Assembly (NCBI GenBank): GCA_036927565.1
Contig: JAYESD010000002.1
Span: forward strand, 224,523,605-224,587,604
Direction of reading: 5' to 3'
DNA: 64,000 nucleotides
Source of the DNA: Tuctoria greenei
Taxonomy: Eukaryota > Streptophyta > Magnoliopsida > Poales > Poaceae
Shown: positions 1-9,471 of the stretch, piece by piece
Position numbering within the stretch: position 1 is the first letter of the stretch
Layout: each line of letters opens with the position of its first letter
Notes under the pieces: generated by a model
Database searches by the model: none
What the model was told of the DNA's origin: nothing
The model's input: the letters and a program-made list of their open reading frames with translations, nothing else
Made by a program: the position numbers and the translations under genes

Positions 1-28
1 AGCCCGGCGCCAACGAACCACCACAACC

Positions 29-711
29 ATGGGCAACCTTCCGCCTCCTAGCCCGCCGAGGCAGCCACCCTGCAAGCGGATATGCTGCAGCTCCCCCGAG
101 AGGGTGAACGACGACCAGCGCCTCATTATGGCGCGAGAGGCGTACAACAGTACGTCTTGGGTCTTGGATGCCTTGGGTCTTGGTACCCTTCTCGAGTTTC
201 TGGGAATGGATACCACCGGCCACTACCTCTACGCGCTCACGGGTGTGGCCGATCGCCTGGATATCTTGTCCGAGATGATGGCCCAGGAGCTCGGCGCCGA
301 GGGCCATATGCCCTGGTGGCGGCAACGGAGAGGAACTTCCGTCGCGGCGGGGTTCCACCGCCGGTGCAGCTGGGTCCACTGGTGCAGCCGGAGCAGTCGG
401 CTCAGCCGGAGCAGCCGGCCCACTCTCTTGCTGCATCATCGCTGGAGGAGGAGGAGGAGGAGGAGGAGGAGGAGGAGGAGGAGGAGGAGGAGGAGGAGGA
501 GGAGGAGGAGGAGGAGGAGGAGGAGGAGGAGGACGACGACGACGATGATGATGATGATGACAACGATGATGATGACAATGATGACGACGGCGACGACGAC
601 GGCGACCACCACCACGACAACGAAGACGACAACGACGAGGAGGAGGAGGACCGCTTGTCGTGGTTTGAGAAGTTGGCGAAGAGGGCGGAGGAGGCGGGGC
701 CAGAAGAGTAG
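29..711 (+). pseudogene. Acidic-tail protein gene, copy 1 (frameshifted paralog of the gene at 1877)
   Basis: Unrecognised protein. From the ATG at 29 the frame runs through a Pro/Arg-rich N-terminus and a conserved core (MDTTGHYLYALTGVADRLD) that matches the core of the gene at 1877-2614 (MDTTGHYFYGLMTVAGRLD). After about position 300 this frame becomes an arginine run, whereas the +1 frame gives a poly-Glu then poly-Asp tail ending in a normal stop at 709-711. The paralog has an acidic tail in the same frame as its core, so I infer a frameshift near 300-310 in this copy; an unseen intron could also explain it. An alternative ATG at 82 opens the acidic frame directly but loses the conserved core. 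The 3' flank has a poly(A)-like AATGAA at 833-838. No catalytic motif, signal peptide or membrane segment is visible. A nuclear acidic protein is possible but unsupported. Confidence 0.5.
444..606 (+). repeat. (GGA)30 microsatellite followed by a GAC/GAT tract
   Basis: Positions 444-533 are 30 uninterrupted GGA units. They are followed to about 606 by GAC/GAT codons with a few AAC, GGC and CAC. In the likely coding frame the tract encodes Glu then Asp. Because the unit is 3 bp, all frames stay open on both strands, which produces spurious poly-Arg, poly-Ser and poly-Leu reading frames. Confidence 0.95.
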
Positions 712-764
712 TTTTAGGAGTTCTTGTACATATTTCTTTTGTAGTTTTAGGAGTTCTTGTACAT
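708..764 (+). repeat. 33-bp tandem duplication spanning the stop codon and start of the 3'UTR
   Basis: A 24-bp block beginning GTAGTTTTAGGAG occurs at 708-731 and again at 741-764. The first copy contains the TAG stop of the acidic frame. The downstream paralog has a comparable duplication just after its own stop. Confidence 0.85.
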
Positions 765-904
765 GTTTAGCTTCAATTATGTTATTGTACATATTCTTTG
801 TGTTTTGTAATATATATGTGTTCATTCGTGTCAATGAATACTGGTGTGTTAGAATTTCTGGATTTCAATCAAGTGAATGTGCTCTAATTTTAGTGATGTG
901 TTAA

Positions 905-1752
905 TCTGTCACAAGTGAACCGAGCAAATTGGAAAAAAACAAAAGATCTTAGGGTTTGAAGCTCGTCTCGATTTGTAGTTGCAAAGCTAAAGGAGACAAA
1001 CAATGACTTTAACCGCGTCTCGCATCACTTTGTGATCGTTGGACATCCGATCTATCGCCCATCGTTGTCTTCTATTTGGGTTTCTTACGTAGTGTAATTG
1101 GTTGATCATGTTTGCGGTCCGTGCATGCTAGACATAGATAGAATTAAAACACCTCGATCATGTTTAACAATACTAACATGCATGCATATATATATACCTC
1201 AAACAGTACATGACGATCTTTCAACAAAAAGAGAATACACACGTATAACATCATGAAACATGATCGTGGATCGAGATCGCACATGCATGTTGAACATAGA
1301 ACAGAAATAGTATTAGACAACAGACAGAGAGGAAAAGAACATATGGAACAGGTGCAAAGGATTAGTCCCACCACGGAAAGTTGAGGTTGGTGCACCGACG
1401 TTATAAGGCATGGCGCACAGTTGCAGTTAAAAATCCGAATGAAAGTAATGCGTGCAGGACTAGGCCCATGTTTGCTGCAAGGCGTCTGCTGGCACAGACG
1501 CGCGGTCATGAAGTTGGCTTAGGCGGGTACGGACGGATTTTTTTATATATAATGAAAAAATTGTTTTTTCCCGCGTGTAAATTTACTCCTAAAAAACTAC
1601 CACTGAAGCCAATGGGACGCGTCGAGCCGTTGGGACCGAGAGGATGCAAACTGCAGTTTCGAGGAAATCGGGGCCACCGACCGGTTCATAATTAAGCGCG
1701 GTTTCCTCTAGCGTCCGATCATCTCGACACGCCCGCTTAGACGACAACCCGC
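905..1752. other. Intergenic DNA between the two paralogs
   Basis: No supportable gene. AT-rich to about 1350, with scattered CATGCATG-type words, then more GC-rich towards the promoter of the next gene. Short open frames at 1144-1509 (minus) and 1381-1695 (plus) overlap each other, show no recognisable domain and are not annotated. Confidence 0.6.
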
Positions 1753-1758
1753 TATAAA
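1753..1758 (+). promoter_or_regulatory. TATA box of the gene at 1877
   Basis: TATAAA in the context CGCTATAAAGG, about 120 bp upstream of the ATG and followed by a C-rich leader, as is usual for plant promoters. Confidence 0.65.
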
Positions 1759-1876
1759 GGCTCACCATCCTCTTGCTTCTCTGCCGCACCACTCCTTAGA
1801 TCCTAGCCTCTAAACATCTCCCCCCGCCACCGTCGACCACCTCTCGCTCTTTCTCTGCACCTTCGTCGCCACATAA

Positions 1877-2614
1877 ATGGGTAGCCCCACGCCGAAGCGC
1901 TCTAGGCCATCGACGTCCTCCGAACCTCCTTCTCCGTTTCCATCGCCGCCGACAATGCCGGTGGAAGCGGTGCCCGCATCTCCGCCCGCGGCACCTGCAC
2001 TTCCTCATACCGGTTGGGTTGAGCAGACTCTCAGACTCCTTACCGACCACATCGATGAACTCGATCGGCGCCTTAAGGTGGCCACCGATGCCAAGTCCGC
2101 CGCAGCTCATAGCGCACTAGCGCTGAACGCAGTGGCGCAGAAGGTCTTTTCCGACACAGATCGTTCGTGTCGCCGTTTGGGTCTTGGGGCCCTTCCCCTC
2201 CACAAGAGCATGGACACCACGGGCCACTACTTCTACGGGTTGATGACTGTGGCCGGTCGTCTCGACGCCCTCCACGAGATGATCGCGGAGGTTGCTAGGG
2301 TAGAGGGCCTCCTGAAGATTCTACATCGCGTCACCTGGAAGCTTCGGACTGTGACGGAGGTTGAGGAGTATGAGGCAGCTTGGGCAGTGGCAGCAGCGGA
2401 GGAGGCAGAGCAGGAGGCGTCTCTTGAGGCGGAGGTGGACGCGGCTATGGAGGCGGCGGCAGCGGTGGAGGAGGAGCAGGAGGAGGCGGCAGTGGCAGTG
2501 GTGGGAGCAGCGGCAGCAGCGGCGGAGGAAGAGGAGGAGGAGGAGGCGGCACCAGCGGCGGAGGCGGAGGAGGCGGCAGCGGCGGAGGAGGAGGACATGG
2601 TTTTCTACCAGTAG
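1877..2614 (+). CDS. Uncharacterised Ala/Glu-rich acidic-tail protein, copy 2 (intact)
   Basis: A 245-aa open frame. The ATG at 1877 lies in a good plant context (ATAAATGG) about 120 bp after a TATA box. Residues 1-45 are Pro/Ser-rich with a basic KRSRP patch. Residues 50-90 look helical (WVEQTLRLLTDHIDELDRRL). Residues 114-145 are the core shared with the gene at 29 (MDTTGHYFYGLMTVAGRLDA). From about 165 to the end the protein is an Ala/Glu low-complexity tail encoded by GCG/GAG triplets. Poly(A)-like AATGAA lies at 2726-2731. I do not recognise the family; no enzyme motif or targeting signal is apparent. The neighbouring shorter paralog suggests a local tandem duplication. Promoter, leader and poly(A)-like signal favour a real host gene over a chance frame. 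Confidence 0.7.
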   Translation: MGSPTPKRSRPSTSSEPPSPFPSPPTMPVEAVPASPPAAPALPHTGWVEQTLRLLTDHIDELDRRLKVATDAKSAAAHSALALNAVAQKVFSDTDRSCRRLGLGALPLHKSMDTTGHYFYGLMTVAGRLDALHEMIAEVARVEGLLKILHRVTWKLRTVTEVEEYEAAWAVAAAEEAEQEASLEAEVDAAMEAAAAVEEEQEEAAVAVVGAAAAAAEEEEEEEAAPAAEAEEAAAAEEEDMVFYQ

Positions 2615-2683
2615 AGTAGTATTAGGAGTAGTTTATCTATTTCGTGATCTCTGAGTAGAGTAGTATTAGGTGTAGTTTATCTT
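2610..2683 (+). repeat. 44-bp-period duplication in the 3'UTR
   Basis: A 30-bp block starting AGTAGAGTAGTATTAGG is present at 2610-2639 and 2654-2683 with one or two differences. The first copy overlaps the stop codon. Confidence 0.85.
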
Positions 2684-2699
2684 GTTCTTGCTGTCTACT

Positions 2700-4851
2700 A
2701 CGTGTTTTCCTATTACTTGTTTGTTAATGAAATATGTCTTTATGTTCATGAACAATGTGTTCTATATATGCAGTATCAAAAAATTTCTTTTATCGAAAAC
2801 ATCTCCTATAAGTTTGTAACTTGGGCCGTCTATATTTCATGTGGCTGAATGAATGAAATCCGGTAAACATTATCCTTAATAGTAATAGAACTAACAATAG
2901 ACATGATGCATAATTAACTTGATTAGGAAATTACGTCATCTAAACTGCTAACTAGTCCATCGCCTGATGCAACAGGTGCATGAAAAGTACTTTATCCATT
3001 GTAACTAATATCCGATGACATTGTTGATATATATATCGTATGTACCTGTGATACTCGTATCACAGGCGGCTTTGGATCAACGGGCTGAAGATTAGACATC
3101 ACAGGGGAAAATGTTTTTTCTGTAGCAGTAGTATATACTCTGTATATGTTATCATTTCATTGCGATGAATGTTATATATAAAATGCTAATTGTTTACCTT
3201 TTACTAGACCATGGATTTGCCTTCCTCCTTTCGTGGACTTGGGTGTTCTGTATTTGCATGTCGTTTGCATTAGCACAATGATACATTTGGCGATTCATAT
3301 TTTTGTTCGTATTTTTTTGGAATGTCCCACTACCACATGACTGCTTTTACATCTCCATGAAAACAAAGATGAATGGCAGGTACCGGTCCCAAGGCGAGGC
3401 AGCAGTCCAAAGAGGTCTACCCCTCTAGCTCTAGGTAGACGTACCGGTGAAGAGTAAAACCATGTGCAGGAATCGTCGCGACATTACATGAATTTAATCA
3501 CGATTGCATGCGTGCAGAGGGGCATGGCACCAAATTCTGCACACCCTCGAAAAAATTTTCATTCTTCTTGGCGTGCACAATTGAGATTTTCACAATTGAA
3601 ACTTCACTCCATGCGCCCAAAGTTCCAGTCCTGCCCATTTGTAGCTAGCCACGACGAATATAAATGTGCGTCTCCCTCTAATCCCGCAGTGGCTTCCGTT
3701 CCCGGCACACATGTTCTCCTCTTAGTGTTGTGTTCCAAACTTGCATTCCTAAGAAATTCCCGTGTGAGTGGTGGTGGTGACTGTGGGTACAACGTCGAGC
3801 GACCAAGTTTCACGGGCTCTACCGAACCTCTTCGTCGCCGACCCTGCCCTGCGACATCCCGGACTCCAATTTTGTGCTACGTAAGTTCTACACGATCCAT
3901 GCCGTCTTTTTATAGAGCTACTCCCTCCTTATCGCTTTAGTTGTCGTCCCAACAGCTGCAGCTAGTTCATTCCTAGTTGTCGTCCCAACTCCTTATATGC
4001 TCTTATGTTTCATGAATGTCTAGTATAAAATCTGATTAATGGTGCAATCGTGCAATCAACTATCCTCAATCGTTAGATCTGCATCCTACAGCCGATTCAT
4101 CTTTTTATTTTACCCAAGCATCTGATTGCATTCTACTTGTTTCCATATATAAAATACACTACACCTCTGCCCCGAAATAAATGTCACTCCGACAGTTTAT
4201 GGTAGTGTATTTCTAGTACATTTCCATGTCAGGAAAGATAACTATTAAAAACCGCATGTACTATGTAATTTCTTGATTTAGAAGTAAATGACGCCAGGGT
4301 TATCTTATCAACCACTCCCAATGTTGTACTCTCATTCCTATGTTCCAAACTTGTATTCCTAAGATTTTCAGTTCCCACGGGTTATACACGTTTTTCTTGT
4401 TTTTCTTTCTCAGATTGTACGGTTTTTTTTCCTACTCCTTCATTTCTAATTCCTCCGTTCAAAACAAACATTTTCAGTTCATAGCAACCACACCGCCCGA
4501 TCTAAAATACACATCCTTATGTAATCTGACGTTATCACTCTTACTTACTATATATACTCTTTACTTTAGGAACAAGACACCAAACCGTGATGTCGTCTAC
4601 AAGTAATTGTGATGGGCAACAAGCACCTGGTATAACTATAATGTGTTTACTATCAAAATACACATATTTATAACACGTTAATTCCTTTGCATCGTATGCA
4701 GAGAATATTGCAGCACCTGATGCTTAGGAACCCCGAGATTCGTCATCCCATGCTGGTACTACGAGTATAAATATGTATTGGGCTCTACTAAATATTATAG
4801 CATTGCGATTGTAGTTTCCTAGTCCCAGTTAACAGTTAATCAGTATATATG
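2700..4851. other. Gene-poor intergenic region
   Basis: I see no supportable gene. It contains a perfect inverted repeat at 3045-3066, a repeated GTTGTCGTCCCAAC word near 3941-3990, and AT-rich stretches typical of decayed repeats. The frame at 3464-3940 (158 codons) has no recognisable domain, no promoter and mixed composition, and is left out. A CACTACCA word at 3329 has no matching partner or target duplication. Confidence 0.5.
3045..3066. repeat. 22-bp perfect palindrome
   Basis: CCTGTGATAC and its exact reverse complement abut across two bases, followed by GCGG. The ACAGGCGG word also occurs in the subterminal repeats of the CACTA element at 29783-54583, so this may be a small relic of such an element. 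Confidence 0.7.
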
Positions 4852-5248
4852 ATGGCGTGATTTATTGATGCCTACACACGCACGATGGGCTCTCTCGCCG
4901 CCGGCCACTTCGGCACTGGCGACCACACCCTGCGGCTGCTCACTTCAGTGTCCTCCCCGACGCATCTCCCTCCACCATCGCCACGTCCCATCCTTCGCGT
5001 GTCATGATGACCCCGCTGCCCGCAAACCCCTGTCGCCGCCGGTCACTCCGACACCAGCCGGCGCCCATGCCCTGCTGGTGAGTATATGTCATTGCATGAT
5101 TTATTGATGCCTACACGCGCACCGTTGGGCTCTCTCGCCGCCGCCACTCCGGCACCGGCGACCACACCCTGCTGCTGCTCACTTCAGTGTCCTCAGAAAC
5201 GCGTCTCCCTCGACCATCGCCACGTCCCATCCTTCGCGTGCCATGATC
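4852..5248 (+). repeat. Tandem duplication, about 240-bp period
   Basis: The block beginning TGATTTATTGATGCCTACAC near 4857 recurs near 5097. Similarity extends about 150 bp through the words CTCTCTCGCCGCCG, CTCACTTCAGTGTCCTC and CGCCACGTCCCATCCTTCGC. Both copies give short open frames whose translations resemble each other only because the DNA is duplicated. The second copy runs into the decayed CACTA transposase gene. Confidence 0.85.
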
Positions 5249-5249
5249 A

Positions 5250-6167
5250 GCAGAACCAATTCATGAAATCGAAGTACTCAAAAGATCAAACACTTGCTTG
5301 GATCGAAATCCTACGCCCAACTTAGTTATGAGAAGGTATGAAACTAAATCATGCTTTTATTTTGCACTGCAATCATTCAATCAAATTTTACTTGTATTTG
5401 ATGTAGCGAGACCCAGAGACCAGAAAAGAACCCGTTGTTATAGAACTGTGGGAGGCAAGCCATGTGAAGAACGGCCAATGGGCAAACGAGCAGGCAGAAG
5501 CTGTACATGTGAGAAACACTTCAAACAGTCCCCATTTAAATAAATATTTGCAATGTACATGTGACTTTTCTTTTTGTATATAGACCGAGGCACGTGCCCA
5601 AATCAATGTCAAGGAAGCTGAGCTGCGAGTCCCAATCCCAGATTAGGAAAGAAACAATATCTTCCAGCTTACTTATATATCCGCAACCGGTTCTGGAGGA
5701 TCACAGTTTCGGGGCGTGGTTATATGGCTAAACCTAATGTTTCTGAAAGATTGCGTATCCAGATGTCTGACCAGCTCGGCCAGCAAGTTTGATCCTTGCA
5801 AAATAGAAATGAAGACCTCAACTCATAGGTGCAAGAGTTGGAAAGAAGAAATGATCATATGACCTCCCAGATGGATGGCTTCGTCCAGGTAAATGAACAG
5901 CTCAACTAGGAAGTCCGGGCTTTACATGATCAGATGGCAGCCAATTCCGCACGGCAAGAAAAGGAGCTAGCAGACATGCGCAGAATGATGGAGAGCTTGA
6001 AAAATCAACAACGGCTAGCAGCAACTCCACAAAAGGCTCCTGCTCGCACCAAGTGGAAGTCCGATGTTCAAGAAACTATTCCTAATACTACAACTCGTCT
6101 CGGTGCTATTTTAATGGGTGCAATGTTGCAAACTGAAAAAACTGTAAATAATATCGTCTCGCAATGA
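5250..6167 (+). pseudogene. CACTA second protein, Ptta/En/Spm transposase_24-like, decayed
   Basis: Three exons can be read. Exon 1 ends SYAQLSYEK at 5335. A 71-bp GT-AG intron occupies 5336-5406. Exon 2 (5407-5508) gives RDPETRKEPVVIELWEASHV then NGQWANEQAEAVH, a pattern I recognise from plant En/Spm-type transposase_24 proteins. A 75-bp GT-AG intron occupies 5509-5583. Exon 3 starts TEARAQINVKEAEL and hits a stop at 5644-5646. A frame change then leads to a coiled-coil-like region (MAANSARQEKELADMRRMME at 5934 onward) that ends at 6165-6167. Additional in-frame stops occur in the 5780-5920 stretch. Such proteins are thought to bind subterminal repeats of their own element, and such repeats follow directly. 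The copy is non-functional as read. Confidence 0.7.
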
Positions 6168-6539
6168 CGCAAGGGTCGTTGAGCGTTGCATCAATTGCTG
6201 GATGTTTGTTGTTAAGTCGAAAGAAGTATCGTGTGCGAATAAATTGATTCTGTTGCCACTAATTTTCAAACCTGGTGCATTAGGATTCTAGTGCCGCTAA
6301 TTATAAAACATGGCATTACCAGATTATTGCGACGAAAATAAACTGTTGCAATAGGAAGCTAGCTATTGCCACAAATTATAAAACGTTGCACTACAAACAT
6401 TTGGCTACGACCAAAAAAGCGTTGCACTAGACTGCTATTGCCACCACCCAGAGAACGTCGCATTACGACCCTGTTGCAACAGACTTGAATGTGTTGCATT
6501 ACGAACCTATTGCCACACATCAGAAATCATTGCAATGCA

Positions 6540-7080
6540 ATACTGTTGCCACGATTTTGAAATCGTTGCAATACCGTACTATTCGCCATGAACGTGAAAT
6601 CGTTGCAATACCGTATTATTGGCCATGGCTATGAAATCGTTGCGATACCATATTATTCGCCACGAGTGTGAAATCATCGCGATACCGTACTATTCGCCAC
6701 GGAAGTGAAATCGTTGCAACATCGTAGTATTTGCCACGAATGTGAAAACATCGTGATACGATATTATTCGCCACGAGTGTGAAACCGTCGCGATACCGTA
6801 CTATTCGCCGTGGATGTGAAAACGTCGCGATACCATATTATTCGCCACGAGTGTGAAATCGTTGCGATACCGTACTATTCGCCACGGATGTGAAATCGTT
6901 GCAACATCATACTATTCGCCATGAATGTAAAAACATTGCCATACCGTACTATTTGCTACGGATGTGAAATCGTTGCAACACCGTACTATTCGCCGCGAAT
7001 GTGAAAACATCGCGATATCATACTTATCGCCAGAGATGTGAAATCATCACAAATAACGTACTATTCGTTGCAATACGTTA
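6540..7080 (+). repeat. CACTA-1 subterminal array, 37-38-bp units
   Basis: About 14 degenerate copies of a module containing CGTTGCAATACCGTACTATTCGCCAC. Successive CGTTGCAATA-type starts at 6563, 6601, 6638, 6675 and 6711 give the 37-38-bp spacing. Sparser copies of the TTGCAATA and TTGCCAC words extend back to about 6230. Subterminal arrays of this kind are the usual binding sites of the CACTA DNA-binding protein. Confidence 0.85.
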
Positions 7081-7084
7081 AATC

Positions 7085-7690
7085 GTCGCAATACGTTAAA
7101 CCGTTGCAATACCATACTATTTGCCACAAACGTGGAGTCGTTGCAATACCATACTTTTTGTCACGAATGTGGCATCGTTGCAACACCGTTATTTTTGTTG
7201 CAATACGTTAAATCGTCGCATTACGTTAAATCGTTGCAATACCATACTATTTGCCATGAACGTGGAGTCGTTGCAATACCATACTTTTTGCCATGAATGT
7301 GACATCATTGCAACACCGTTATTTTCGTTGCAATGCGTTAAAACGTCGCAATACGTTAAACCGTTGCAATACCATACTATTTGCCACAAACGTGGAGTTG
7401 TTGCAATACCATACTTTTTGTCATGAATGTGGCATCATTGCAACACCGTTATTTTCGTTGCAATATGTTAAATCGTGCAATACGTTAAACCGTTGCAATA
7501 CCATACTATTTGCAACGAACGTGGAGTCATTGCAGTACCATACTTTTTGCCACGAATGTGACATCGTTGGAACACCAATATTTTCATCGCAATACATTAA
7601 ATCGTCGCAATACGTTAAACTGTTGCAATACCATACTATTCACCACCAACATGGAGTCGTCGCAATACCATACTATTTGCCACGGATGTC
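7085..7690 (+). repeat. CACTA-1 higher-order tandem array, 130-bp units
   Basis: A compound unit starting CGTTGCAATACCATACTATT begins near 7101, 7231, 7361, 7490 and 7620, a period of 129-130 bp. Each unit contains several copies of the shorter module plus a GTTAAATCGTCGCAATACGTTAA link. The array creates several open frames that are not genes. Confidence 0.88.
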
Positions 7691-7828
7691 AAGTCGTCAC
7701 AATAACCTATTGCCACGGCTGTTATCACCACGAGTCGGAAAAACTATCGCGACGTTCTATTCCGTTGCGACAACAACCTATCGCGATGAATTTCGACCTA
7801 TTGCAACGATTTTTTTCGTCGCAAAAAA

Positions 7829-7845
7829 CCGGAATCCTGGTAGTG
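7829..7845 (-). mobile_element. Terminal inverted repeat of CACTA-1 (right end)
   Basis: Minus strand reads CACTACCAGGATTCCGG, a typical CACTA terminus. Next to it lies TTTTTTGCGACG, similar to the internal repeat words. The next three plus-strand bases, GGA, would be the target duplication. Confidence 0.75.
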
Positions 7846-8106
7846 GGACGTCGTTCCTTTTCGGCTAGAAGTCATCATGACTATAGCCAAGGAATGACGG
7901 ACCTCACTAGACATATGGGAGAACTTGAAGTGAGAACGGGTGACGTCTACAGCACACTCCAGGAGCATGTTCAAGGTACCTAGGATTGGCAACAACACAT
8001 GGATGCTCAATTCACCAACTTCAGCACGACGCTACAACAACAACAAGCCGATCTTGCACCGTACTTCCGTCATCAAGGGTTCAACCCTTATCACGGAGGT
8101 AGTTGA
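7846..8106 (+). pseudogene. C-terminal fragment of a gypsy structural (gag-like) protein
   Basis: The frame continues through TDLTRHMGELEVRTGDVYST, hits TAG at 7981-7983, then reads on in the same frame through LQQQQADLAPYFRHQGFNPY to the final TGA at 8104-8106. The composition (Gln-rich, coiled-coil-like, ending just before a polypurine tract) fits the last part of a grass gypsy or non-autonomous element ORF. The N-terminal part is lost to the CACTA insertion. The internal TAG makes it a pseudogene. Confidence 0.5.
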
Positions 8107-8110
8107 AGAA

Positions 8111-8125
8111 CAAGCTTGGGGGAGG
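8111..8125 (+). other. Internal polypurine tract copy (PPT 1)
   Basis: CAAGCTTGGGGGAGG directly follows the end of the ORF. The same AAGCTTGGGGGAG core recurs right before the LTR at 9457-9469. Confidence 0.7.
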
Positions 8126-9456
8126 ACCCCCACTTGAGGTAACATGTATCACATTCCTTGCATATTTGTTTTCCATCCATCCATCATCCACCTTGCATTT
8201 AAAAAAAATTAATAGGTTAGATTTGCTTTCATCAAATAAAGATGTGCGGTAAGAATGATTTAGAATTCACATAGATGAAATGATGAATAGCTGCTCTGCT
8301 TTATTTTCCTAAGTCTCTAGTTTACAACTTGCTACTCTCCGAATATTGCTTTCATTGGTTTGAAATATTTTTACCTTAATTTGGAAGTTGTGGGTAGCAA
8401 AAGCTTAATCTAATTCTAGGTTGTTGCAAGGCTAGAATTGGTAATAGGGCTACTAGTCCTAGTTTGAAAGTAAAACTTAGATTTACGGAGAAATTCTAAA
8501 AAGATTTAAGTTTTCCTCATTTGATTGGAAATACCTACAAAAGCCATATGATGTTCATACATAGACAAAACCTTATGCATATACTATTTGCTTTCACATT
8601 GAGCCTAGTCAAACTAGTATAAACCCATGTGAGAAATCATTCAACTCTTTTTGAATTCAAGACTTCACTTGCACATGCTATACTTCTACACTAGAAGTAA
8701 GCAAAACGTCCATCATATCCACCACACCACAAGAAAAAGAGAAACTCCATGTTATTCATGTTTAGCACTCTCTTCAAAATTCATTGCAAATAATGGGAGT
8801 AGAAGACATGGCTACAAAAAGAAAATAAAAAAATGCTTACATCATAAGCATGAAAAAAAAAGAGAGAAAAGAAAAGTAGCCATGTTTCATCCCTGCAAAA
8901 GAAAGAGAGATTATACCAAAAAGGAGTTATCTCAAGTATCCACATCCACTTCCACTCCATCACACATGTACTAGTCTTGAATCAAAAAGTTTTGATTTGA
9001 ATTCTCCTAAGGCTTACTCTTTTGACTTAGCAATATATGTGATGCAAATATGCCTACTTACTTTCCTTACCAAGCTCCACATACAAGCCATATCCAATGA
9101 GTAGGAATAGTAGAGGCACAATACTTTTGTGAGGAAAAATTTCCACTATCCACAAAGGAGTGACTGAGAGAATCAAATTGAGGTACTTAATATCTAAATT
9201 GAATTCTCCGAGATTTAAGTGGAACTTGATTTCTAGGCTATGTTTGCTCCATTTTCTATTCTACCTTTCAACTACTCATGAATATGAAAAAGCATAAGCC
9301 CCATGATAACTTAAGAAAGGTAGAGTATCATAGCCAATTTCTGCAATACTAGGTAGAGTATCTTGTTGTGCATTAGATACTTTTGAAAATAAGACAATGC
9401 AGCAACTCCTGATCATCAACCTAAAGTCTTGACTTTGCTCGGGACGAGCAAAGGAT
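8126..9456 (+). other. Untranslated region between ORF and 3' LTR of the gypsy remnant
   Basis: AT-rich, no recognisable gene. Lys/Ile-rich open frames such as 8651-8974 come from A-rich runs (AAAAAGAAAATAAAAAAATG). It lies between two copies of the polypurine motif, so it is retrotransposon sequence, not host intergenic DNA. Confidence 0.65.
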
Positions 9457-9469
9457 AAGCTTGGGGGAG
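9457..9469 (+). other. Polypurine tract (PPT 2) before the LTR
   Basis: AAGCTTGGGGGAG, three bases before the LTR start TGTTGATGG at 9472. Confidence 0.8.
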
Positions 9470-9471
9470 TT

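Larger units (their letters stand above)
5250..7845 (+). mobile_element. CACTA (En/Spm) element CACTA-1, one end only
   Basis: The right boundary is GGTAGTG at 7839-7845, which read inward on the minus strand gives the CACTA-type terminus CACTACCAGG. Inside it lies a long subterminal repeat array (about 6540-7690), and upstream is a decayed transposase_24-like gene (5250-6167). I found no matching left terminus; CACTA-like words at 3329 and 4147 do not fit. The left end is therefore missing or unrecognisable and the start given here is only the first recognisable coding sequence. The DNA immediately to the right (7846 onward) is gypsy retrotransposon sequence, so the element was inserted into it. 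Confidence 0.75.

Noticed and set aside
402..834. Minus-strand poly-Ser and poly-Leu/Val frames
   Set aside because: They are reverse readings of the triplet microsatellite.
29..904. Long frame with poly-Arg, Thr and Met runs
   Set aside because: Only the first 90 codons match the paralog; the rest is the GGA/GAC repeat read in another frame.
2361..2654. Arg/Gln-rich frame
   Set aside because: Out-of-frame reading of the GAG/GCG tail of the gene at 1877.
3329..3336. CACTACCA as left end of CACTA-1
   Set aside because: Flanking TCC does not match the GGA after the right end, and no subterminal repeats follow it.
3464..3940. 158-codon open frame
   Set aside because: No domain, promoter or paralog; composition like the surrounding intergenic DNA.
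6540..7690. CRISPR-like direct repeats
   Set aside because: Units are contiguous and degenerate without unique spacers, and the context is a plant transposon.
7121..7983. Cys/Asn/Thr-rich frames of up to 191 codons
   Set aside because: They are produced by the 130-bp tandem repeat, a multiple-of-three-plus-one period that keeps frames open by chance, not by a gene.
8651..8974. Lys-rich 107-codon frame
   Set aside because: A-rich untranslated region of the gypsy element.
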